Positions 27,062 to 34,631 of a stretch of 64,000 nt of DNA are shown piece after piece. The first letter of the stretch is position 1; the number at the start of each line of letters is the position of its first letter. The position numbers were made by a program, and so were the translations under genes. This stretch comes from UBA1724 sp963621575. GTDB taxonomy: Bacteria; Verrucomicrobiota; Lentisphaeria; Oligosphaerales; Oligosphaeraceae. Under the pieces are notes generated by a model. It was not told the DNA's origin and ran no database searches. It was given only the letters and a program-made list of their open reading frames with translations. Where the stretch lies: positions 1 to 64,000 of the forward strand of contig CAVFEH010000005.1 of the NCBI GenBank assembly GCA_963621575.1. The letters are read 5' to 3'.

Positions 27062-27488
27062 GAATGGCAAGCTCCCTTGGAGGATATTGGGTGAGGGCGG
27101 GATATGAGATGTGCCCGAGCATCGTAAGAGGCAACGCCAAAAAAAGGCGTCCTCTCAAGGAGAAAACGAACGGTCGTTTGAATCTTTACTATAACCCGGA
27201 GAGATGGGATTTATTGTCATATATTGACAAGAAATGGCAAGGATTTTTTGGATCGCCGTCTCGAAAAAGCGCCGTTTTGCCCGGCTTAAAAAAGTCATAA
27301 ACGGCCCCTTTTGCAAGACATTCCGTCAAACGGCCGCTGGCACGGAAATATTTTTTGTGGTTGTGAAATTATCCTTGTGTGTGCCAGGTTGCGCCGGCGT
27401 GGGCGGATGTCCTGTGGGCGGTGGCTTTCGCATTAAATTCTCCACGTTTCATTTTCTTCTCTCGTTTCCCCCCCCTCCCTTGTTCTCG
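27062..27488. other. Divergent intergenic region between RND pump and DUF4091 gene
   Basis: This 427-base AT-richer interval holds no gene. It contains a leader hairpin ACGCC-A7-GGCGT flanked by AGAGG/CCTCT (27127-27155), the TetR-like operator, the -10 box, and the near-palindrome TTGTCA-TATAT-TGACAA (27214-27230). The part from 27240 to 27488 should hold the promoter of the plus-strand gene at 27489, but no convincing -35/-10 pair could be chosen. Confidence 0.5.
27164..27193 (-). promoter_or_regulatory. Probable TetR-type operator and -10 box of the RND pump operon
   Basis: AAACGA-ACGG-TCGTTT (27164-27179) is a 16-bp inverted repeat with perfect 6-bp arms of the kind bound by TetR/AcrR repressors. 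On the minus strand a good -10 hexamer TATAGT (27188-27193) lies just upstream of it, so the operator would cover the transcription start. No strong -35 is seen at the normal distance; a TTGTCA-N5-TGACAA near-palindrome at 27214-27230 covers that region. No TetR gene is in the window. Confidence 0.6.
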
Positions 27489-30400
27489 ATGATGTCCGCC
27501 ATTCTTCGCTGCGTGTTCCCCCAGGCCGCATTGTTGTTCTGCCTTTGTCTGGGATTCTCCGCCTTTGCCGCCGAACAGTGGACGCCTTTTGTGGCGATTC
27601 CGGAGGTCGCCTCCTGGGAAGAGGGGGCATACGTGGGGGATTTCCTCTCCCTTGACGGGACCAGCCGACCGGAATGCGCCTGCCATGTTTGGCTGTGGAC
27701 ATACGAGGGTGCCTTGCGACTGCATGTGGAGGTGCTGGAGCCCCGGATGGCGAATCTCAGCATGGAGCTGGCAGAGCGGGATTCCAATGTGTGGGAGGAC
27801 GACAACTTCGATTTGCATCTGCGTCGGGGCGGGCAGGTCTATCACGTGATCTTCAATGCCATCGGCACCCTCTTTGACGAGAAAAACCAGGATCTTTCCT
27901 GGAACGGGGCCTGGAGCATCTCCACCGACCGGGAGCTCTATCGCTGGACGGCGGATCTCTCCATCCCCTTTGACGAATTGGGCGGGCCCCTTTTGGACGG
28001 CGAGGAATGGGGGCTCCAGATGGGCGTCACCCGCACCACCAATCGTACCATTGCCGCCTGGGTGCCGTCCCCCGGGACCCTCCACTTCAAGGATGCCTGG
28101 GGGACGGCGCGTTTTCAGACGCTTCCCCGTCCCGTGGGCGCCGTGGCCGGCACCGAGAACGACGCCACTCCCGCCTTTTTGTGGTCCGACGGCGTGGCCC
28201 GGGAGGGCGTTCGCCGGGAGACGCTCCCCTCTGGAAAGGGGTATCTCTGCCATCGCTTCGATTTCCGGAACAGCGATGGCGCCTTGCTTTATTCCTGCAA
28301 CTGGATTTTGCGGACCAGCCAGGTGGGGCGGATTCTGGAGGCGTCGGTTGCGTCCCTGGAGGCCTGCCCGGACCTCTCCGTGGAGGAGAAGACCATGCTC
28401 CACCAGGCGCGGGGGCTGGCGAAACTGGCCTGCGATGACACGCCGGAGCTCTATTCGCTGCTGGAGGAGGAGGCCATGGCCCTTCGGGAACGACTCTTTC
28501 ATAGGGTGCATCTGCGGCAGATGGCCGCCGCCGACTTCCCAAAGGACTCCCTGGTCTACGGAATCCAGCCGGGACTGGTGCGCACGCTTCCCGTGGATGT
28601 CTTCCAGGGGGCCATCGGCGGCGCTTTGGAGCTCGATGCGGCCCGTGGCGAGCAGGAGGCCGGTCAGATCGTGCTGTTCGCGGGAGAATCCCCCCTCATG
28701 CTGGCCAACGCGCAGCTGCAGGAACCCCTGGTTGGCGAAGACGGCGCCCGGATTCCCCCCGATGCCGTCACCATCCGCAGGGAGGGATACATCACGACGT
28801 GCCGCCCGGAATACCAGGTGGACTTCGTGGGCTCATATCCGGATCCCCTCCTGCCACTCTCTCCCTTCGATGTGGCGGCTTTCGGACGGGAGGTCCTCTG
28901 GGTCTCCGTGAAGGTCCCCCGGGACACCGCTCCCGGCGTCTATCGCGGCACGATCCTTCTCCAGGCGAAAAACGCCCTCCCCACCAGGGTCCCCGTCGCC
29001 CTCCGCGTCCGGTCTTTCTCCATTCCCGAGAAGTCCAGTCTCGTCAGCGCTTTCGGCGTCTGGCCGAGTCCAAAATACGGCCTGGATTTCCGGAAGGCCT
29101 GCGAGATGGTCCTGGAGCATCGTTTGACGCCCTACGCGGTGGCCAATCCCCCCGATGCCTCTCTTTATCCGAAGCTCCTGCGCAAGCCATACCTCCCGGT
29201 GAAGACCGGCGATGCGCTGGAATTCCTCCTGGACTTCCCGGAGGCCGGCACCCTGGAAGTCACTGTGGAATCCGCGTCCGGCGAGACGGCCTCCCGGGAG
29301 TTCTCCGTGGAGCCTGGCGAAAGCCGCCTCCTGTGGGAGGATTTCCTGCCGGAGAATCCGGAGGATGGCCTCTACCGGGTGGAAGCCGTCCTGCGGGGCG
29401 TGCCGGAGGCGCGGCTCTCCGTGGTTCGCCGCCGTGGCCTCGAAGAGGTGGATGGCCTTACGCCGACGGACGGCACCTTCTCTTTCGTGGAGTTGGATTG
29501 CGACACGGTGGAGCGGTGGCCCACTTGGGAATTCCTGGCCCTGGATCCCCCCGCGGTGCCTCCCGAGGTGGATTGGTCGGAGTTCGACCAGGGCTTCCAG
29601 TGGGGGCTGGACCACGGCATCACAAGCCATATCGCGCGCCTGGACGAGCCCCGCGGGCTCTGGGCACGGATCTACCGTGACCACCTCCGGGAGAAGGGCT
29701 GGCAGAAATACTTCTACACCTATCTGGCGGACGAGCCCACCCCCGACCGCTATCCGGAGATCAACCGCCGGCTCTCCCAGGCGAAGGACATGGAGGACGG
29801 CGCGGCGTTGAAGAACATGATGACCGCACGTTCCTTCCCCGGGGAACTCCTTTTCGTGGACATTTGGTGCCCCGAGGTCTATACCTACGACCCCGCAGCC
29901 GCGGCCCGGGAGCAGTCCCGCGGCCGCAACGTGTGGTGGTATGTGGCCTATGGCAGCCGCAGTCCCTTTGCGAACATCTGGATGGACTCTCCTCTCGTGG
30001 AGGGACGCAGCTGGCTTTGGCAGACCTGGAAGCACAAGCTGGACGGCATCCTCTATTGGTCCGTGGACTGGTGGGCGTTCGCGAATCCCTGGTTCGGTGG
30101 CGGGAACTTCAACGACCGGTGCAATGGCGACGGGAATCTGGTCTACCCCGATCCCTCCGGGACTCCCCTTTCCTCCATCCGGCTGGAGACCCTCCAGGAC
30201 GGCCTGGAGGACTACGAGCTCTTCTGTCTCCTGGAAGCCGCCCGCGATGAGATCGGCGACCGGAATCCAACCCTCTCCGGACGCATCGACGCCCTCCTGG
30301 CGGTGAATCCCGCCGTGGTCGTCTCCTGGAAGGAGTTCTCCCGGGATCCCCAGGTGCTGCTGGCGGAGCGAATCCGCCTCATGGACTGCCTGGAGGAGGC

Positions 30401-30593
30401 CGTCGCCTTCCTGGGGCACGACCCCGTCATCACGCGGCATCCCGTCCGCCGGCCCGGGCTCTCCCCTGAGGAGCTTGACGTCGCCCGGGAACGCTTCCGG
30501 CTGTCGGAGGAGTCCCGCGGACACAAGAACGCCGAGGAATTCCGTCGACTTCGAATGGAAGGGCGACTCGTTCCGGGGGACGCCCGGAGATAG
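27489..30593 (+). CDS. Secreted DUF4091 glycosidase-like protein with CBM9-like N-terminus
   Basis: A 1034-aa secreted protein. The start at 27489 (MMSAILRCVF) gives a clean signal peptide ending near FSAFAAEQW; upstream in-frame codons do not. Residues about 25-215 resemble a carbohydrate-binding CBM9-like domain (WEDDNFDLHLRRGGQVYHV; YRWTADLSIPFDELGG). The C-terminal half is a DUF4091 / GH123-like glycosidase barrel with YTYLADEPTPDRYPEINR (about 745), which carries the DE pair expected for catalysis, and the family ending RLETLQDGLEDYELFCLLE. It probably cleaves an N-acetylated or sulfated glycan outside the inner membrane; the substrate is not readable from sequence. It is followed after 31 bases by an AI-2E family permease gene. 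Confidence 0.88.
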   Translation: MMSAILRCVFPQAALLFCLCLGFSAFAAEQWTPFVAIPEVASWEEGAYVGDFLSLDGTSRPECACHVWLWTYEGALRLHVEVLEPRMANLSMELAERDSNVWEDDNFDLHLRRGGQVYHVIFNAIGTLFDEKNQDLSWNGAWSISTDRELYRWTADLSIPFDELGGPLLDGEEWGLQMGVTRTTNRTIAAWVPSPGTLHFKDAWGTARFQTLPRPVGAVAGTENDATPAFLWSDGVAREGVRRETLPSGKGYLCHRFDFRNSDGALLYSCNWILRTSQVGRILEASVASLEACPDLSVEEKTMLHQARGLAKLACDDTPELYSLLEEEAMALRERLFHRVHLRQMAAADFPKDSLVYGIQPGLVRTLPVDVFQGAIGGALELDAARGEQEAGQIVLFAGESPLMLANAQLQEPLVGEDGARIPPDAVTIRREGYITTCRPEYQVDFVGSYPDPLLPLSPFDVAAFGREVLWVSVKVPRDTAPGVYRGTILLQAKNALPTRVPVALRVRSFSIPEKSSLVSAFGVWPSPKYGLDFRKACEMVLEHRLTPYAVANPPDASLYPKLLRKPYLPVKTGDALEFLLDFPEAGTLEVTVESASGETASREFSVEPGESRLLWEDFLPENPEDGLYRVEAVLRGVPEARLSVVRRRGLEEVDGLTPTDGTFSFVELDCDTVERWPTWEFLALDPPAVPPEVDWSEFDQGFQWGLDHGITSHIARLDEPRGLWARIYRDHLREKGWQKYFYTYLADEPTPDRYPEINRRLSQAKDMEDGAALKNMMTARSFPGELLFVDIWCPEVYTYDPAAAAREQSRGRNVWWYVAYGSRSPFANIWMDSPLVEGRSWLWQTWKHKLDGILYWSVDWWAFANPWFGGGNFNDRCNGDGNLVYPDPSGTPLSSIRLETLQDGLEDYELFCLLEAARDEIGDRNPTLSGRIDALLAVNPAVVVSWKEFSRDPQVLLAERIRLMDCLEEAVAFLGHDPVITRHPVRRPGLSPEELDVARERFRLSEESRGHKNAEEFRRLRMEGRLVPGDARR

Positions 30594-30624
30594 CTGGCCA
30601 TCACCTCTCATTTCAGCAAGATCC

Positions 30625-31926
30625 ATGGAAAACAGCGACGATCTCCGCTCCTGGCGTCCCGCCATCGCAAACATCTCCTTCCTCGTCCTTACGCTGGCGA
30701 TGTTGGTGGCAGTGGTCTTTTTGCTGCGGGGGTTTCTCCACGCCATCATCCTGGGAGGACTCCTGGCGCTCCTCCTTATGCCCTTGCATCGCCGGGTCCT
30801 GCGATTCCTTCTGTGGCTCTCGAACCGCACGGACGCCGCCTGGCGGCGCCTCCGGCATCGCGCCCCCGTGGCCGAAAGTGCAGTGTCCTCCGACCAGGCG
30901 GGGCCCCGGGCGCGGGGCCTGGCCGCGCTCCTCTCCGTGGTGCTGGTCTTCTTCCTGGTGGCGGTCCCGTTGGGGTTCTTTGTGGTGCAGGTGGCCGAAC
31001 AAGGCATGCAGGCCATCCCCGCCGCCCAGAAGTGGATCCATGAGGACCTGGAATACAATGCGCGGGCTTTCCTGACGGAACATCCCCGCATCCGGCAGGC
31101 ACTGGAACGGCTCTCCTCCGACTCCACACGCCTCCTGCCCAGGATGGAGACAGAGGCGGAGACGACCGCGGGAGCAGATGCAGGGGAGAACATCGGGGGC
31201 ACTGACGAAGCGGCGCCGGGGGCTCCGTCCTCCTCCGGGATCCTGGAGCTCTCCCCCATGCTGGTGAAAGCGGGCACGGTGATTCTCCAGTGGCTCAAAG
31301 ACTGCGTGCTGGCCATCCTCTCCCGCACCTGGCTCACGGTCTTCAATTTCTTCATCATGCTCTTCGTCATGTATCACGTCTTCCTGGACGGACGGGAGCT
31401 GCTTGCCTATTGGAAGGCGATTTCGCCCTTGGGCGAAGAGGAGACCCGGCACGTCTCCTCCAGAATACGCGAGGTTTTCCAGGCAATCTTCGTCAGCATT
31501 CTGGGCACCGCGGTCATCCAGGGAGTCCTCTCCATGGTCTTCTTCAAGATGGTGGGGGTCCCCGCACTCTTCTGGGGGTCCCTGCTTGGCGTCTGCTCCA
31601 TCGTCCCTTTCGTGGGCACCGGATTGGTGTGGGTCCCCATGGCAATCTTCCTCCTCCTCGCCGGACATCCCGGAAAGGCTATCTTCATCCTCCTCTCCTG
31701 CGGCGGAATCGTCGCCAACGTGGACAGCATCATCCGCCCCCTCTTGATGAAAAAAGGCGGAAATACCGGCATGTCCTACATGGTTCTCTTCTTCTCCATT
31801 CTCGGAGGGCTCCAGACCTTCGGATTGGTGGGAATCATCTACGGGCCCCTCATCATGGGGGTCTGCGGCGTCTGCCTACTCCTCTTCAGCACCCGGATGA
31901 AAAGACGGAATTCCCCCGAAGAATAA
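30625..31926 (+). CDS. AI-2E family transporter (PerM/TqsA-like)
   Basis: A 433-aa membrane protein. The start at 30625 (MENSDDLRSW) was chosen because the frame before it overlaps the upstream gene and is not hydrophobic. It has about eight helices: a pair at about 15-55, one at about 100-125, and a C-terminal cluster from about 225 on (VFNFFIMLFVMYHVFLDGREL; LLGVCSIVPFVGTGLVWVPMAIFLLLAG), with the typical conserved IVPFVG and GPLIMGV motifs. A poorly conserved loop of about 70 residues (Glu/Ala/Ser-rich, 150-215) is an insertion. Family members export small molecules or sodium; no specific substrate can be assigned. It is probably in an operon with the DUF4091 gene. Confidence 0.92.
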   Translation: MENSDDLRSWRPAIANISFLVLTLAMLVAVVFLLRGFLHAIILGGLLALLLMPLHRRVLRFLLWLSNRTDAAWRRLRHRAPVAESAVSSDQAGPRARGLAALLSVVLVFFLVAVPLGFFVVQVAEQGMQAIPAAQKWIHEDLEYNARAFLTEHPRIRQALERLSSDSTRLLPRMETEAETTAGADAGENIGGTDEAAPGAPSSSGILELSPMLVKAGTVILQWLKDCVLAILSRTWLTVFNFFIMLFVMYHVFLDGRELLAYWKAISPLGEEETRHVSSRIREVFQAIFVSILGTAVIQGVLSMVFFKMVGVPALFWGSLLGVCSIVPFVGTGLVWVPMAIFLLLAGHPGKAIFILLSCGGIVANVDSIIRPLLMKKGGNTGMSYMVLFFSILGGLQTFGLVGIIYGPLIMGVCGVCLLLFSTRMKRRNSPEE

Positions 31927-31982
31927 ATCCGCGACATCCATCGGAGGGAGGGCAAGGAAATAATGATATTTTTCTTTAGGAA

Positions 31983-32031
31983 TGTCATGTTTTGTCATGA
32001 CTTGTCATGGGGGGTGATTTTGTCGACAAAA
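31983..32031 (+). repeat. TGTCATG x3 array with 10-bp period, plus palindrome, upstream of pseudopilin 2
   Basis: TGTCATG occurs at 31983, 31993 and 32003, each exactly 10 bases after the last, so all copies face the same side of the helix. A G-tract and the perfect 14-bp palindrome TTTTGTCGACAAAA (32018-32031) follow. The last heptamer ends 128 bases before the pseudopilin ATG and 37 bases before a candidate -35 box, a position suited to an activator. A related array sits at 62842-62895 before the third pseudopilin. Confidence 0.8.
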
Positions 32032-32045
32032 GCCGCCATGGAGTC

Positions 32046-32074
32046 TTGTGGTTCGGAAACTTTTGGGTGATACT
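32046..32074 (+). promoter_or_regulatory. Candidate promoter of pseudopilin 2
   Basis: TTGTGG (32046-32051), 17 bases, then GATACT (32069-32074); each hexamer matches four of six sigma-70 consensus positions. The weak boxes with an upstream repeat array fit an activator-dependent promoter. The leader would be about 55 bases. Confidence 0.45.
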
Positions 32075-32136
32075 ATTCCCGTGCTCCATTGTAAGGAGAC
32101 ATGTGCCACCTTCCAACTACAGAGGAACCACGTTTT

Positions 32137-32925
32137 ATGCGAAAACACTTCACCCTGATCGAGTTGCTGGTCGTGATTGCGATCATCGCCATTTTGGCGG
32201 CCATGCTGCTGCCGGCGCTCTCCAAGGCCCGTGAGAAGGCCCGCGCCATCAGCTGCACCAACAACCTGAAGAATCTCCAGCTGGGCAACATCCTCTACTC
32301 CAACGACTACGATGACTACCTGCCCCCTGGAGTCTATGGTAGCGCCGATGGAATTTTCTACTGGTTCAGCTACAATCCCCTGGTCCCTGAGACTCCCATG
32401 AACTTCGACAAGTGGTGCGAGAAGGACCCCATGGCCGCTGACGGCACCGGCGAGGACAAGAGCTCCTGGCACAAGATCCTGATGTGCCCCTCCTGCCCCA
32501 CCAACGAGCGCGTCAAGGGAAATATCAGCTACACTTGCAGCGTCGGCATGAGTATCATTGAGGGCTATCTGTATGCCAGCTGGATGAACTGGGGCAAGGC
32601 CTGTGACTGGCACCGTGTCTCCACCATCAAGTATCCCTCCATCCACATCAACCTCCTGGATGGCACCAGCAACGCCGGGTGGGGTTATGCGGACGCCTGG
32701 ACGACCCATTTCGACGTCATCGCCGGATGCGTGGAAAGCGGCAACTACAGCTTCCATCGCCACAGCCAGATGCTGAACATGTCCTTCACCGATGGACACG
32801 TGGAGGCGGTGCCTCTGACCAAGTCCAAGCACATCAACTACAGTGTCAGCCCCGCGGCATACTTCCTGACCTCCGACTACTACTGGCTGCCCAATGTGGA
32901 TCTCCCAGGCGGTGAAATCCGCTAG
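32137..32925 (+). CDS. H-X9-DG pseudopilin (second copy)
   Basis: A 262-aa type II secretion pseudopilin-like protein. The ATG at 32137 gives the short leader MRKH directly before FTLIELLVVIAIIAILAAML; the in-frame ATG at 32101 would add an unneeded 12 residues. The residue before the cleavage point is His, not the usual Gly. The C-terminal part has H-X9-DG (HSQMLNMSFTDG), the Cys motifs SCTNN, CPSCP and ACDWHR, and a tail with YYWLPN and PGGEIR at the end. The DNA of the first 100 codons is close to that of the copies at 1 and 63021. Expected at the inner membrane or cell surface; function unknown. It has its own array, promoter and terminator, so it is monocistronic. Confidence 0.93.
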   Translation: MRKHFTLIELLVVIAIIAILAAMLLPALSKAREKARAISCTNNLKNLQLGNILYSNDYDDYLPPGVYGSADGIFYWFSYNPLVPETPMNFDKWCEKDPMAADGTGEDKSSWHKILMCPSCPTNERVKGNISYTCSVGMSIIEGYLYASWMNWGKACDWHRVSTIKYPSIHINLLDGTSNAGWGYADAWTTHFDVIAGCVESGNYSFHRHSQMLNMSFTDGHVEAVPLTKSKHINYSVSPAAYFLTSDYYWLPNVDLPGGEIR

Positions 32926-32954
32926 CGGAAAAAGCGCATCCGCACAAGCAAGCA

Positions 32955-32993
32955 AAAACGGCCCCGCCGCTTCTATTGCGGCGGGGCCGTTTT
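32955..32993 (+). terminator. Rho-independent terminator after pseudopilin 2
   Basis: A 16-bp perfect stem AAAACGGCCCCGCCGC (32955-32970) pairs with 32978-32993 around a 7-base loop, followed by CTTTTTG. It is 29 bases after the stop codon. Confidence 0.93.
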
Positions 32994-33184
32994 CTTTTTG
33001 GGAGAATGGGGGGAGTTTTGAACGCCTTGCGGAGGGCGGTTTGCCGTCGCGTTCCGTTCTGTTCCGTCAGACCGCCTGGCGCCCGCCCAGGCGTGCAACC
33101 GGGAATCGGGAATTTCAATTCCGGTGCCGCCGAAACTCCGGCGGGCGGGCGTCGCAGGCCCCCCTTTTTCCTAGTGTGTATTTT

Positions 33185-34570
33185 CTACTTGAAGAAGAGT
33201 GCCCAGTATCCCAGGATGCAGATTGCGAGAATGATGACGGGCAGCAGGAATCTCCAGTAGAAGAGGATCCATTTGGGGAAGTGCCAGGATTGTCCGGCCT
33301 CCAGCTCCTGCGTGAAGTTCCGGAAGCCCCATCCGGCGGCGCAGCCGCAGAAGACGAGGAAGCAGACGGCTCCCAGGGGCAGCAGGTTCTGGCTGACGAT
33401 GAAGTCCTCCAGGTCCAGGACGCCGGTGCCTTCCCCCATGGGCTGGAAGCCCTTCCAGGGGCCGAAGCCCAGCACGCAGGGCATGGAGAGGAGGATGACG
33501 GCGACGGTGACCAGCAGCGCGGAGGCCTTTCGTCCCATCCACTTGGCGTCGATGGGGAAGGCCACCAGGTTTTCGAAGACCGCGATGACGGTGGTGATGG
33601 CCGCCAGGAAGAGGAATGCAAAGAAGAGCGCTCCCCAGAACTGTCCGCCGGGGAGAGTCTGGAAGATTTCGGGCAGGGAGATGAAGATGAGGCTGGGGCC
33701 GGCGGAGACATCGATGCCATTGCTGGCGCAGACGGGGAAGATGATGAGTCCGGCGCTGAGCGCCACGAAGGTGTCCAGGACGATGATGAAGAGGCATTCC
33801 TTTGCCATGGAGGTCTTCCAGCTCAGGTAGCTGCCGAAGATTTCCATGGAGCCGATGCCGATTGAGAGTGTGAAGAAGGCCTGTCCCAGGGCGGCGAAGA
33901 TGGTCTCAAGGGGCTTCTGGGCGAAGTTGGTCCAGTTTGGCAGCAGGTAGAACTTCAGTCCCTCGGCAGCATTGGGCAGGGTCATGGCGTATCCGGCCAG
34001 CACCATGATCAGGAGGAAGAGTGCCAGCATCAGGACCTTCACCACATTCTCCACACCTTTCTCCACGCCCATGGCGCAGACGACACCGCCGATGAGGCAG
34101 GTGAGGATCATGCCCAGTGAGGAGATTCCGGGATTGCTGGCCAAATTGCCGAAGACCTCGCCGAAATTCTGTCCGGCGGCGGCGCCCGCGCCGTGGAAGG
34201 AGCCGCAGACATATCCCTTTGTGTAGAGCAGCAACCATCCGGTGATGGTGGTGTAATACATCATCAGGATCAGGCATCCGGTCAGGAGGATGGCGCCCAG
34301 GATCGCCCAGGCGCGCTTGTGGCTGCCGGCCAGCTTGTGGAAGCCGTGGACGATGTTGGATTGGCTGCCGCGCCCCACGGTCATCTCGGTCATGAGGACG
34401 GGGAATGCCATGATGGCCAGGAAGAGGAGGTAGAGCAGCACGAAGATGGCGCCGCCGTACTTGCCGACGATGAAGGGGAAGCGCCAGATGTTTCCCAGGC
34501 CGATTGCGCAGCCTGCGGAGACCAGGATGAAGCCTAGCCGGGATGCGAGGGATTCTCGTTGCGTGGTCAT
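33185..34570 (-). CDS. Sodium-dependent transporter, NSS (neurotransmitter:sodium symporter) family
   Basis: A 461-aa polytopic protein of the SNF/NSS family. The start at 34570 (MTTQRESLAS) was chosen because TM1 follows at the family distance. TM1 has the Na+/substrate motif SAGCAIGLGNIWRFPF, TM2 GGAIFVLLYLLFLAIMAFPVLMTEMTVGR, and TM6 QAFFTLSIGIGSMEIFGSYL. About 11-12 helices are present. Bacterial members (LeuT, MhsT, TnaT) import amino acids with Na+, so an amino acid is the likely substrate. It is 61 bases downstream of the DUF4838 gene and probably shares its transcript. No terminator with a T-run follows. Confidence 0.93.
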   Translation of the reverse strand: MTTQRESLASRLGFILVSAGCAIGLGNIWRFPFIVGKYGGAIFVLLYLLFLAIMAFPVLMTEMTVGRGSQSNIVHGFHKLAGSHKRAWAILGAILLTGCLILMMYYTTITGWLLLYTKGYVCGSFHGAGAAAGQNFGEVFGNLASNPGISSLGMILTCLIGGVVCAMGVEKGVENVVKVLMLALFLLIMVLAGYAMTLPNAAEGLKFYLLPNWTNFAQKPLETIFAALGQAFFTLSIGIGSMEIFGSYLSWKTSMAKECLFIIVLDTFVALSAGLIIFPVCASNGIDVSAGPSLIFISLPEIFQTLPGGQFWGALFFAFLFLAAITTVIAVFENLVAFPIDAKWMGRKASALLVTVAVILLSMPCVLGFGPWKGFQPMGEGTGVLDLEDFIVSQNLLPLGAVCFLVFCGCAAGWGFRNFTQELEAGQSWHFPKWILFYWRFLLPVIILAICILGYWALFFK

Positions 34571-34631
34571 GTTTTGTTGGGGTTCTTGTGTTCTGGGTTC
34601 TGTTCGGATGCGGGGAAAAAAGTCTGTCCGG

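Noticed and set aside
24281..27094. 937-codon plus-strand frame opposite the RND pump and adaptor
   Set aside because: Antisense shadow of two conserved genes; Gly/His/Asp-rich without domains.
31983..32009. TGTCATG repeats as a CRISPR array
   Set aside because: The repeat is 7 bases and the gap 3 bases; no spacers of useful length and no cas genes.
33000..33184. Small gene in the gap after the pseudopilin 2 terminator
   Set aside because: No frame has a start with a ribosome site or a protein-like composition; only a short GC-rich inverted repeat is seen.
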